This document shows, in pieces, positions 7,981-16,633 of a DNA stretch of 64,000 nucleotides (positions are counted from its first letter, which is position 1; each line of letters begins with the position of its first letter). Source of the DNA: Planctomycetota bacterium (lineage in GTDB: Bacteria; Planctomycetota; B15-G4; SIAN01); contig JAEUIC010000039.1 in the NCBI GenBank assembly GCA_016795285.1, positions 1 through 64,000 on the forward strand, written 5' to 3'. The position numbers and the translations under genes are program-made. Below the pieces are notes generated by a model. It saw only the letters and a list, made by a program, of their open reading frames with translations, did no database searches and was not told the origin of the DNA.

Positions 7981-9015
7981 TCAGCGGGCGAGGAGCGGGG
8001 CGGCGGCGGGGGCGATCAGCTCGGCGGCGAGGCGGCAGCCGCGGGCGTTGTAGTGGGTGTCGATCGGGTCGAGCGAGAGGAAGAGCTTCTCGAACGCCTT
8101 CACCTTGCCGAGCATCCCGGCGCGCAGGTCGACGCACGGCCAGCCGCGCCGCGCCGCCAGCTCGAGCACTGCGGCGTGGTCGGTGAAGACCTCGTGGCTC
8201 GGGTCGAGCAGCTCCGTCGTCGACGACATCTCGGGGATCGCGGCCAGCACGAACGGCACGCCGCGCGCCGCGCAGTCGGCGGCCACCGCCTCGATCCGCT
8301 CCGCCGTCATCGGCCAGTGGGTCGCGCCGCGCGCGTCGAAGTCGCCGCGCTCGTAGCGGCGCGCCGCATCGAGCTTCGCCACCATCGCGTAGAGGAAGCT
8401 CCGCGCCAGGAACGGCTTCCACGCGTACGGCACCGGCAGATCGTCGTGGTAGAGCACGTGCAGCGCAGGCGCCCACGTGAGCCCGTTCCTCTCCTTGTCG
8501 TTCGCGAAGTAGAGCAGCACCACGAGATCGGGCTCGAGCGGGAAGCCGACCCGCTGCAGCAGCAGGTGCTCCTGGCGCGTCTGGTAGCCCGGCACGCCCA
8601 GGTTCACGACCTCGCTGCCCGGCAGCAGCGCCTGCAGCTGCGCCGCGATCCCCTCCGCCTCCGCGACGCCGAGCCCGAACGCGTAGCTGTCGCCGACCAG
8701 CACCACCCGCTTCGTGCCCGCCGGTTTCGGCTGAACCACCTCCGGCCCGCGCAGCCCGAGCGAGTTCACCCGGTACTCGACGCCCGCCACCTCGGCGCGG
8801 AAGCCCGGCGCCAGCCGGTAGCGCAGCTCGCGATCGTCGAGCGTGAGGAGCCCCCGCTTGGCGAGCTGCCAGTAGGCCGACAGCTCGTCGATCTGCGCCT
8901 CGATCCGCTCGTAGCGAGGATCGCCGACCAGCTGGATCGCCCCCTCGACCAAGAGCGGCGTGAGCAGCGTCGCCGCCGCCGCCAGCGCCGCGCGCTTCCA
9001 GCCGCGCCCGCTCAT
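7981..9015 (-). CDS. SGNH/GDSL-type hydrolase, membrane-anchored
   Basis: The 344-aa protein has an N-terminal TM or signal (RAALAAAATLLTPLLVEGA, residues 8-27). It then has an SGNH domain with the block I motif VVLVGDSYAFGLGV (Ser110), an oxyanion Gly in VNLGVPGYQT, block III-like LLYFANDKE and the C-terminal D319-T-H321. Such proteins are esterases or O-acetyl transferases/hydrolases acting on polysaccharides or cell-surface ligands. The phrase NSLGLRGPE before the domain is common in exopolysaccharide-linked SGNH proteins. ATG 9015 overlaps the upstream TGA by 4 bp, indicating coupling with the propeller gene. Confidence 0.85.
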   Translation of the reverse strand: MSGRGWKRAALAAAATLLTPLLVEGAIQLVGDPRYERIEAQIDELSAYWQLAKRGLLTLDDRELRYRLAPGFRAEVAGVEYRVNSLGLRGPEVVQPKPAGTKRVVLVGDSYAFGLGVAEAEGIAAQLQALLPGSEVVNLGVPGYQTRQEHLLLQRVGFPLEPDLVVLLYFANDKERNGLTWAPALHVLYHDDLPVPYAWKPFLARSFLYAMVAKLDAARRYERGDFDARGATHWPMTAERIEAVAADCAARGVPFVLAAIPEMSSTTELLDPSHEVFTDHAAVLELAARRGWPCVDLRAGMLGKVKAFEKLFLSLDPIDTHYNARGCRLAAELIAPAAAPLLAR

Positions 9016-10106
9016 CGCCACGCCCCGCCGCCGTCGGCCGCGCCGCCGACCACCCGCACGCGCACCGGATTGCAGAAAGCGGGCGAGGCCGCCGCCAGCG
9101 TGACGGCGCGCGTCTCGAGATCGACGGCGAAGAGGGCGCCGCGCCCGTGGCCGGCGAACCCCTTGCCGGTGGCGTCGTCGCCGAGCTGCAGCGGATCGGC
9201 GCTGCCATCGGTCACGTAGAGGCGGCCGGCGTGGAGCGCGGCGCAGGTCGGATCGCGCAGCTCGCGGCTCCAGGCGAAGAGCTCGCTCGTCCCGTCGCGC
9301 GAGAGCGCGTAGAGGCCGCCGCAGAAGCGCGTCGGCACCTTCGGATCGGCGTTCACGTCGGCGACCAGGAAGCGGCCGTCGCGCCACGGCTGCAGCGAGA
9401 AGGGGCTCACCAGCGCGAGGCGCGCCGCCTCGGCGAAGCCGCTGCCGTCCTGCGCCGCGTGGAAGAGCCCGCCCTCGTGCAACGCCGCGATGTCGACCCG
9501 CCACGCATCGGCGTCGAGGATCCACGCGCGGCCGTCGACGAAGGCGAGGTCGCTCGGCACCTCGAGCGGCGCGCCGCAGGCGACGGCCGTCACGCCGCTC
9601 CAGTCGGCGGCGAAGCGCCACACCGCGCCCGGCCCGCGGCCGTCGGCGAACTGCACGCCGCGATCGACGACCCAGACGCAGCCGTCGGGCGCGCGCGCGA
9701 AGCTGGTCGGATCGACCAGCGCCGGCGGCAGCTCGATCTCCTGCGCGCGCCCGTCGGCGGCGAGCCGCACGATCGCGCCGCGCCCGCCGCTCTCGACCTG
9801 GTCCAGCACCAGCAGCGCGCCGTCGCGATCGGCCAGCACGTCGACCGGATCGACCAACGCGCGCGACGAATGGAGCAGCGCCAGCGCGCCGCTCGCCGGG
9901 TCGAAGGTGAAGAGCGCGCCGGGCTGGCCGCCGAGCGCGAGCGGATCGGCATCGAGGTCGACGATCAGCAGCTGCGCCGCGCGCTCAGCTGCGGGCGCGA
10001 GGGGCGCGGCGGGCGGAGCTTGCGTGGGCGGCCGCTCGGGCGCGCCGCAACGGCTGCTCGCCAACGCGAGCGCGAGCGGAACGAGGGGGCGACGCGGCGC
10101 GGTCAT
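9012..10106 (-). CDS. beta-propeller (NHL/SMP-30-like) exported protein
   Basis: The 364-aa product has an N-terminal signal ending near a Cys (ALALASSRCGAPE), possibly a non-canonical lipoprotein signal. Repeated blade-like segments follow: GALFTFDPASGALALLHSS, DGALLVLDQVE, DGCVWVVDRGVQ, FVDGRAWILDADAW, DGRFLVADVNAD, GGLYALSRDGTSELFAWS and AGRLYVTDGSADP. This is the pattern of NHL or SMP-30/gluconolactonase-type propellers, which bind ligands or protein partners. It overlaps the SGNH hydrolase gene by 4 bp, so the two probably act together at the envelope. No catalytic residues can be assigned. Confidence 0.72.
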   Translation of the reverse strand: MTAPRRPLVPLALALASSRCGAPERPPTQAPPAAPLAPAAERAAQLLIVDLDADPLALGGQPGALFTFDPASGALALLHSSRALVDPVDVLADRDGALLVLDQVESGGRGAIVRLAADGRAQEIELPPALVDPTSFARAPDGCVWVVDRGVQFADGRGPGAVWRFAADWSGVTAVACGAPLEVPSDLAFVDGRAWILDADAWRVDIAALHEGGLFHAAQDGSGFAEAARLALVSPFSLQPWRDGRFLVADVNADPKVPTRFCGGLYALSRDGTSELFAWSRELRDPTCAALHAGRLYVTDGSADPLQLGDDATGKGFAGHGRGALFAVDLETRAVTLAAASPAFCNPVRVRVVGGAADGGGAWR

Positions 10107-10194
10107 GGGCGGCGGAGGATAGCGGGCGCGCGAGCGTGGCCCCGCGACGACGCGACCGGCGCGCCCCTGCGGGACGGCGCGGCGCCGCGAAGCG

Positions 10195-11259
10195 TCAGCG
10201 GCCGCCGCGGCGCAGGTCGGAGAGCCAGTGGAGCTTGTCGTCGTTGCGGGCGATGACGAGGCCGAGCACCTGCGCCGCCATCGCCGTGGTGGCGAGGATG
10301 AAGAACGCCTTCACCAGCGGACCGATCCACGGCACTTGGGCGAGCAGGAAGCCGCCGCCGAGGATCGCGGCGAGCGCGGCGACGAAGAGCGACGCGACCA
10401 GCGCGTACTCGAGTCCGCACGCGCGGATGCCTTGGCCGATGCGGAGCGGATCGAGGCCGCGCAGCGAGCCGTCGATCGCCACCGAGGCGAGCGCCATCGG
10501 GAAGGCGAGGAAGCCGAGCGCGGCGATCAGCAGTCCGACCAGCGCCGGCAGCGGTCCGATCGTCATCGCGAGCAGGCCCGGCGCCACGCAAGCGGCGAGC
10601 GTCGCGAACGCCTCCCACGCCGGCACCACGATCGACTCGTGCATCGAGGTGAAGGTCGGGAACCTCTCGAGCGCGGGGCGGCCGCGCGCGCTGTCGCGGA
10701 TCACCTCCTGCACCCAGGCGAACTGGTAGCCGAGCACGATGAAGAAGATCGCGATGCCGGTGGCGGAGAGGAGGAGGTCGTGCATCAGCGGGAGCGGCTC
10801 GACGCCGGCCGGCTTGGTGAAGCGCTGGAACACGGCGAAGAGCGTGTCGCGCGTCGCGGTGCCGAGCAGCGCGTCGAGCGTGCCGTAGCAGAGGCTGCCG
10901 ACCAGCATGAGGCGCAGGCCGGTGCCCGAAAGCGGGGCGCGCGCCGCGTCGCCGAGCCACCGCTCGTAGCGGCGCCGCTCGGCAGCGTCGGGATCGGGGA
11001 GCGGCACGCCGCGGCCGCCGCAGTTGCAGAGCCAGTAGACCGCGCCGTGGTCGGTGCGCCGGCCGATGCACTCCTCGCACCAGTTCATGTGGCAGCGATC
11101 GCAGCGCACCAGCGCATCGAGGTCGTGGTGGCGCGCGCAGCGATGGACGGAGCGCGGCTCGGGCTCGACGACGTGGCCGCCGATCACCTTGAAGGGCGAC
11201 GTCCTCGCCGAAGTCGGCGCGGGCGCGTCCGACGGTTGCTTCGAATCGACCCCTGCCAC
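10195..11259 (-). CDS. B-box-type zinc finger membrane protein
   Basis: The N-terminal region has a Cys/His cluster, CARHHDLDALVRCDRCHMNW followed by CEEC, a B-box-like zinc site (about residues 40-65), then CNCGGRG. After a linker there are about five to six TM helices between residues 115 and 340 (for example LMLVGSLCYGTLDALLG, FFIVLGYQFAWVQ and LVGLLIAALGFLAFPMALAS), resembling DUF4013-like proteins. I choose GTG 11259 because GGAGG lies 7 nt upstream; an in-frame ATG at 11319 has no ribosome binding site. Function is unknown. A soluble zinc site fused to a polytopic domain recurs in planctomycetes. Confidence 0.7.
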   Translation of the reverse strand: MAGVDSKQPSDAPAPTSARTSPFKVIGGHVVEPEPRSVHRCARHHDLDALVRCDRCHMNWCEECIGRRTDHGAVYWLCNCGGRGVPLPDPDAAERRRYERWLGDAARAPLSGTGLRLMLVGSLCYGTLDALLGTATRDTLFAVFQRFTKPAGVEPLPLMHDLLLSATGIAIFFIVLGYQFAWVQEVIRDSARGRPALERFPTFTSMHESIVVPAWEAFATLAACVAPGLLAMTIGPLPALVGLLIAALGFLAFPMALASVAIDGSLRGLDPLRIGQGIRACGLEYALVASLFVAALAAILGGGFLLAQVPWIGPLVKAFFILATTAMAAQVLGLVIARNDDKLHWLSDLRRGGR

Positions 11260-11391
11260 TCGCGGCCCTCCAGCTGCACCCCCGATCGGCAGACGGAGGG
11301 GCGCGACTGGATCGGGCATCGCCGCAGGGGAAAGGGCCGCGGCGCGCGCCGAGCAGCGGGTGCCGAGCAGCGGGTGCCGAGCAGCGCGCCG

Positions 11392-12336
11392 TCAGCCGCC
11401 GGCGAGCGGCGCGGCGCTGCCGGGCGCGGGGCCGGTCGGCAGCTCGCCGCCCATGCGCGCGCGCACCCGCTCGATCAGCTCCTCGATGGTGGCGGGGCCG
11501 TGGCCGGCGTAGTGGTTGTTGGCGTAGACCCAGACGTCGCGCCCCGCCTCGAGCGTCGCCGCCAGCAGCGTCGCCCATTGCACGAGGCGCGCCGATTGGT
11601 CGACCACCACCTCGCCCCAGCTCGTCGTGCGCCGCTCGATCGCCTCGCGGTCGCCGAGCAGCCGCAGGTAGCTGAAGGGCGCCGGCGCCAAGTCGACGCG
11701 CGCCGCGACGCGCTCCGGCCCGTCCATCCACGGATGGTCGATCCAGACCAGCCCGCGCCCGCCCGCGCGCAGCGCGTCGAGCACCGGCTTCGACCAGAGC
11801 GCCTTGTTGCGCACCTCGAGCGCGACGCGCATCGACTTCGGGAAGAGCTCGAGGAAGGCGGCCAGGCGCTGCGCGAACGGTTCCGGCTCGATCGCTTCCG
11901 CCTTCCGGAAGTAGCGCAGCTGCACGACGACGACGCCGAGCCGATCGCCGAACGCCTCGAGCGCGTCGACGAACGCGCGCGTCTCCTCGCCCACGTTGAG
12001 CAGCAGCTTCTCGTGGGTGATCGACTGCGGGACCTTCGGGCAGAACGCGAAGCCGGGCGGCGTGCGCGCGACCCAACCGGCGACCGTCTTGCGGGTCGGC
12101 ATCCGATAGAAGGTGCTGTCGATCTCGACGCTGGCGAAGCGCTGCGCGTAGCGCTCGAGGAACGCCTTCTTCGGCGTGTCGGGGGCGTAGAACGGCCCGA
12201 CCCAATCGGGGTAGTCCCACCCGGAGGTCCCGAAGTGGAGCCGGCCGCGCAACGCGGCGACCGTGGCGGGCGCGCCGCGGCTCGGCGGGTGGGGAGGCGG
12301 TGGCGGCGGCGAAGCGGGCGGCGTGGCCGATTCCAT
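11392..12336 (-). CDS. DUF72 (YecE-like) family protein
   Basis: The 314-aa protein has the DUF72 TIM-barrel-like signature: LHFGTSGWDYPDWVGPFY near residue 33, FASVEIDSTFYRMPT, PPGFAFCPKVPQSITHEK, ALEVRNKALW and a C-terminal WVYANNHYAGHGPATIEEL. The biochemical role of DUF72 proteins is not established. The first 30 residues are Pro/Ala-rich and may not be native; no ribosome binding site is visible at ATG 12336, so the start is uncertain. It is divergent from the 12425 gene across 88 bp. Confidence 0.88.
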   Translation of the reverse strand: MESATPPASPPPPPPHPPSRGAPATVAALRGRLHFGTSGWDYPDWVGPFYAPDTPKKAFLERYAQRFASVEIDSTFYRMPTRKTVAGWVARTPPGFAFCPKVPQSITHEKLLLNVGEETRAFVDALEAFGDRLGVVVVQLRYFRKAEAIEPEPFAQRLAAFLELFPKSMRVALEVRNKALWSKPVLDALRAGGRGLVWIDHPWMDGPERVAARVDLAPAPFSYLRLLGDREAIERRTTSWGEVVVDQSARLVQWATLLAATLEAGRDVWVYANNHYAGHGPATIEELIERVRARMGGELPTGPAPGSAAPLAGG

Positions 12337-12424
12337 GCCGCGCGATTCTGCCGCGCGCGCGGCGCAGCGCTACGCTGCGCGCCGATCGCGAGCGGGGGCC
12401 TGCGATCGCGCTGTTCGAGGAGTC

Positions 12425-14536
12425 ATGCAGCGATCCTCCGATCGTTCGAGCGATTCCGCGAGTCGCGACGCGACGCGCGGCGAGGGCGGGCGCGGCCGGC
12501 TCGGCGCGCTGCTGCTCGTGCTCCTGCTGGCGACGCTGCTGGCGACGGCGATCGGCGCGTGGTGGCTCGTCGACGGCTCGCGCGAGGAGGTGAAGCTCGG
12601 CGGCCCGACCGGCGCTTCCGGCGCGAGCGACGCGCCTCCATCCAGTGCGAGCGGCCGCGACGCGCGTTCCGCGGAGGAGCGCGCGCCGCGGGACGCCGGG
12701 ACGCTCGCCGACGCCACGACCGCCGCCACGCGCGCTGCGCTCGAGGTCGATCCGCTCGCGCTGCCGACGCCGGCCGAGATCGACGCCGTGGAACGTGAAG
12801 GGCAGGCGCTCTTCTGGGGCCGCGTGCTCGCCCCCGACGGAACGCCGTGCGCCGGCGCCACGCTCTGGCACGACGGCCGCGAGGCCGGCGAGAGCGACGC
12901 GCTCGGCCGCTATCGCATCGTCGTGGCGCAACGCACGTGGGACGCCGCGAACGGCAGCAACGACCACTTCGAGCACTGGCTCCACGCGCGCAAGGAAGGC
13001 GTCGGCGTCACGCAGGCGTGGTGCCAGCGCAGCGGGCCGGTCGATCTCCTGCTGCGCCCCGGCTACTCGGTGAGCGGCCGCACGGTCGCGCGCGGCAGCG
13101 CGGCGCCGCTGCCCGGCATGCAGGTCGAGCTGCATGTGCCGCTCGTCTCGCCGACCGGCGTCGTGCGCCGCTTCCTGCCGATGAGCGTCGCGAGCGACGC
13201 CGCCGGCGCCTTCCGCTTCGACACGCTGATGGGGGCGCGCTTCGCCTTGCGCGCCGGCGGCGGCGACTGGGCCTCCGACGGCTGGTTCGAGTTCGACGTC
13301 GATCCACAGCGCGGCCGCAGTCGTCTTGACTTCGAGCTCGAGCCGCTGCTCACCGCGAAGGGGTGGTTCACGCCGTGGCCGCCGCCCGGCTTCGACGCGG
13401 CAGCGGCGGCGGGCGCGCGCGTGGTGGCGCTGGTCGCCAGCTCGCAAGCGCTGCTCGATCGGCCCGAGTCGGCGGCCGTGGCGGAGGATGGCGCGTTCGC
13501 GGTGCGCTTCGCCGCGACCGGCTCGCTCGAGCTGCGCCTCGAGGTCGGCGGCGCGTCGCCGTGGAGCCGGACGCTCGACCTGCCGTGGGAGCCGGCGCCG
13601 GTCGATCTCGGCCGCATCGAGCTGCAGGAGCCCGCGCGCGTCACCGGTCGCGTCGCGCTGCCGCCGGAGCTGCTCGAGCTCGGCTTCGAGCTGGTCGTGG
13701 TGCAGCCGACGCTGGCGGCGCCGCACGTCGTCCGCGTGCCGCTCGATGCGGAGGGGCGCTTCACTTCGCCGCCGCTCGCGCCCGGGCCGTTCCTCCACGG
13801 CGTCGCGCTGGGAGAGGAGCTCGCCATCGCGGCGACGCTGCGCAGCTTCGATCCGCAGAGCGGCCTCGCGCGCGGCGTCGACGAGGTGGCGGCGCTGCTG
13901 CCGGGAGAACTGCGCGACCTCGGGACGCTGGCGCCGAGCACGCCGCTCCTCGCCGGTCGCATCGCGCGCGCCGATGGGAGTGCCGCGTTCGATGCGGTGG
14001 TGGAGCTCGCGTTCGAGTTCGACGAGGAGAGCGGGGCGGTGGAGGCGCGCGCCGATCGCGAGGGGCGCTACGTGATCGCGACGTCGTTCGATGAAATGTG
14101 GCTCGAAGCGGCGGAGGCGCGGACCTGGCGGTTGGTGGCGCACCACCACGGCGCGCGCGGCGAGCGGCTCGAACCGTCGCCGCCGACGCCGGGCAGTGCT
14201 CGGCGCATCGACGTCGCGCTCGATCGCGGCGCGGTGGTGAGCGGGCGCGTGGTCGACGCCGGCGGCGCGCCGCTCGCGCACGCGCGCTTCCTCTTCTTCC
14301 CGACCGAGTGGCGAGGCGGTCGCTCGGAGACGGGCGTCTGCTGGAGCGATCGCGAGGGGCGCTTCGAGATCGCCGGCCTCGCGCCCGTCGAGTACTCGGT
14401 GCTGCGCGACCTGCTGCCGGGCGACGGCGAATCGGACGATCCCGCGTCGATGCGCTCGTTCGGCCTCTTCGGCCGGTTCGCAGCGCCGGCCGCCGACGTC
14501 ACGCTGAAGCCGCTCCAGGGCGATCGCGAGGAGTGA
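12425..14536 (+). CDS. membrane-anchored protein with carboxypeptidase regulatory-like repeats
   Basis: The 703-aa protein has an N-terminal TM anchor (residues 26-48, LGALLLVLLLATLLATAIGAW), a Ser/Ala linker, then serial carboxypeptidase-D regulatory-like beta-sandwiches: FWGRVLAPDGTPCAGATLWH, VSGRTVARGSAAPLPGMQVE, LAGRIARADGSAAFDAVVEL and VSGRVVDAGGAPLAHARFLF, each followed by a D-x-x-G-R-Y/F turn. These folds usually mediate extracellular binding. ATG 12425 is chosen because GAGGAG precedes it; TACGCT at 12371-12376 is a possible -10 box. The 3' end overlaps the convergent histidine kinase gene by 38 bp. The gene at 28573-31491 has the same architecture. Confidence 0.82.
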   Translation: MQRSSDRSSDSASRDATRGEGGRGRLGALLLVLLLATLLATAIGAWWLVDGSREEVKLGGPTGASGASDAPPSSASGRDARSAEERAPRDAGTLADATTAATRAALEVDPLALPTPAEIDAVEREGQALFWGRVLAPDGTPCAGATLWHDGREAGESDALGRYRIVVAQRTWDAANGSNDHFEHWLHARKEGVGVTQAWCQRSGPVDLLLRPGYSVSGRTVARGSAAPLPGMQVELHVPLVSPTGVVRRFLPMSVASDAAGAFRFDTLMGARFALRAGGGDWASDGWFEFDVDPQRGRSRLDFELEPLLTAKGWFTPWPPPGFDAAAAAGARVVALVASSQALLDRPESAAVAEDGAFAVRFAATGSLELRLEVGGASPWSRTLDLPWEPAPVDLGRIELQEPARVTGRVALPPELLELGFELVVVQPTLAAPHVVRVPLDAEGRFTSPPLAPGPFLHGVALGEELAIAATLRSFDPQSGLARGVDEVAALLPGELRDLGTLAPSTPLLAGRIARADGSAAFDAVVELAFEFDEESGAVEARADREGRYVIATSFDEMWLEAAEARTWRLVAHHHGARGERLEPSPPTPGSARRIDVALDRGAVVSGRVVDAGGAPLAHARFLFFPTEWRGGRSETGVCWSDREGRFEIAGLAPVEYSVLRDLLPGDGESDDPASMRSFGLFGRFAAPAADVTLKPLQGDREE

Positions 14537-16475
14537 CGCGGCGTGCGGCGGCGGTCACTTCGGACAGCAGCCGCGGGAAGTCGAGCGGCTTCTCCAGCAC
14601 CGGGCAGGCGCGGCGGCGGACGAAGCGGGCGACCTCGGGCGCGACCACGTCGCCGGTGATCGCGATCGTGCGCGCGGCGAGCTGCGGCCAGCGGGCGCGG
14701 ACGCGCTCGAGCAGCTCCATCCCGCTCATGCCCGGCATGCGCAGGTCGGTGATCAGCACGTCGATCGCGACGCCGCTCTCGAGCTGCTGCAGCGCGGCGT
14801 GGCCCGAGGCCGCCTCGCTGATCGCGAAGCCGTGGCGGCCGAGGTAGCGGCGCAGCAACTCGCGCACGGGCGCCTCGTCGTCGACGATCAGCAGGCGCGG
14901 CACGCTGCCGGGCAGCGCGGCGACGACGGGCGTCCGCTCGTCGGCGGAAGTCGGCGCGGGGACGGGGAGCGCGATCGGCGGCGGGAGCGGCGGCGCGACG
15001 CCGATGCGGCCGATGAGGGCGCTGCTGTCGCTGCGCGCCGGCTCGTCGATCGGCAGCTCGACGACGAAGCAGGCGCCGGCGCGGCCGTCCGGCCGCTCGG
15101 TCGCGGCGATGGTGCCGCCGTGCGTGCGCACGATGCGCTGCGAGATCGCGAGGCCGAGGCCGGTGCCGTGCTTCGGGCTCTTGGTGGTGAAGAAGGGGTC
15201 GAAGATCCGCTCGCGCAGCTCGGCGGGGACGCCGGGGCCGTCGTCGCAGCAGCGCAGCGTGACGTGGCGCGGGCCGCTGCGCCGCGCGTCGATCTCGATC
15301 GTGCCGCCCGGCGCGAGCGCGTCGATCGAGTTCGACAGGAGGTTCGAGATCACCTGCTCGAGGCCGGTCGCGTCGGCGGCGACGCGCGGGAGGTCGGGGG
15401 CGATCGACGTCGCGACGCGCAGGCCGGCGCGCTCGAGCTGCGGCGCGATGCCGCGGCGCACCCGCTCGACGACGTCGGCGAGCGCGACCGGTCCGCGCGG
15501 CGCTTGCCGCTGCCGCGCGACGTCGAGCAGCCCGCGCACGATCGTGGTGCAGCGCTGCGCCTGCTCGGCGATGGTGCGCGCCGGCGCCCGCATCTCCTCG
15601 GGCAGGTGCGGGTCGGTGGCCAGCACGTCGGCGAAGCCGAGGATCGAGGTGAGCGGGTTGTTGAGCTCGTGCGCGACGCCGGAGACCAGCACGCCGAGCG
15701 CCTCGAGCTTCTGCGATTCGGCGAGGCGGCCGAGCAGCGCCGCGCGTTCCGTGCGCGACTCCTCGGCTTCGTGCTCGACGCGCTGGAAGACCGTGATGAT
15801 CAGCGCCACCGCCAGCGCGGTCTGCATCATCACGTCGATGAACGAGTTGTAGCGGGCGAGCGACCAGCTCAATCTCGGCAGCAGCTGCGAGCTGACGCCG
15901 ATGGTGCCGAACGAGAAGGCGTAGAGGATCCAGAGGAGCGCGAGCAGCGCGAAGAGCGTGCTGGCGGTGCGCGAGCCGAAGCTGCGGTGGCGGATCGGGG
16001 CGCGCGCCATGAACCAGGCGGCGAGCGCCATGCAGCCGGCCGCGAAGGGCGCCTGCAGCGCGAGGACCGTGTTGAGCTGGTTCGAAGCGACCGTGGTGAT
16101 CAGGGCGCTCGTGCCGAGGAGCGCGCCGCCGATCGACGCCGCGCGTGGAAGCGGCTGGCCGACGAAGCGCGCGACGCCGGTCAGCAGCGCTCCGAAGTAG
16201 ATGAGCTTCCCGGCCTGGTAGACGAGGTCGAAGGGGGCGCGCATCCACCAAGGGCCCCACTCGGCGCCGGGCGCCGGCGGATCGAGGACCTGGTAGCGCT
16301 GGAAGACGGTCACTAGCGCCACGCCGAGCGCGACGAAGGCGAGGCTCCAGTCGCGCAGGTAGCGGTGGCTCGACGCCAGGCGGCGCAGCGCCAGGAAGGT
16401 GGCACCGAGCAGGACGGCCCCGACCGTCTGGATCGAGATGCCGATGAACGAGAGCCGAGCGTCGTCGAGGTTCAA
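14499..16475 (-). CDS. hybrid sensor histidine kinase with C-terminal receiver domain
   Basis: With the TTG start at 16475 the protein has 658 aa. An N-terminal sensor of about seven TM helices (residues 10-230) leads to a HisKA dimerisation domain with H269 in SGVAHELNNPLTS, a HATPase domain (NLLSNSIDAL N-box, DDGPGVP, HGTGLGLAIS), a Pro-rich linker and a receiver with phospho-acceptor D577 in ITDLRMPGMSG and K629. It would autophosphorylate on His and relay to its own receiver or to a separate regulator; no response regulator gene lies nearby. The frame is open to ATG 16643, but that extension is Pro/Arg/Ala-rich and would run into the divergent promoter. AGGAAG precedes the TTG. Confidence 0.88.
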   Translation of the reverse strand: MNLDDARLSFIGISIQTVGAVLLGATFLALRRLASSHRYLRDWSLAFVALGVALVTVFQRYQVLDPPAPGAEWGPWWMRAPFDLVYQAGKLIYFGALLTGVARFVGQPLPRAASIGGALLGTSALITTVASNQLNTVLALQAPFAAGCMALAAWFMARAPIRHRSFGSRTASTLFALLALLWILYAFSFGTIGVSSQLLPRLSWSLARYNSFIDVMMQTALAVALIITVFQRVEHEAEESRTERAALLGRLAESQKLEALGVLVSGVAHELNNPLTSILGFADVLATDPHLPEEMRAPARTIAEQAQRCTTIVRGLLDVARQRQAPRGPVALADVVERVRRGIAPQLERAGLRVATSIAPDLPRVAADATGLEQVISNLLSNSIDALAPGGTIEIDARRSGPRHVTLRCCDDGPGVPAELRERIFDPFFTTKSPKHGTGLGLAISQRIVRTHGGTIAATERPDGRAGACFVVELPIDEPARSDSSALIGRIGVAPPLPPPIALPVPAPTSADERTPVVAALPGSVPRLLIVDDEAPVRELLRRYLGRHGFAISEAASGHAALQQLESGVAIDVLITDLRMPGMSGMELLERVRARWPQLAARTIAITGDVVAPEVARFVRRRACPVLEKPLDFPRLLSEVTAAARRVTPRDRPGAASA

Positions 16476-16633
16476 GCGCGGGGTCTTCCTGCGAGCAGGC
16501 GCGAAGGGGGGCGGATCGTAGCCCGCGCGCGGTGGGTCCGCCGGCCGCGCGTGGCAGCGTGGCGTCGCGGCGGCGGGACGGGCTCGTACCATCGGCGCCG
16601 CGCTCGCGCAGGGCGGCGTGGTGGAGTCGGCCG

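Noticed and set aside
10103..14281. A 1392-codon minus-strand open frame across three genes
   Set aside because: It overlaps the B-box, DUF72 and carboxypeptidase-regulatory-like genes in another frame and is almost entirely Arg/Ala/Pro/Gly; shadow frame.
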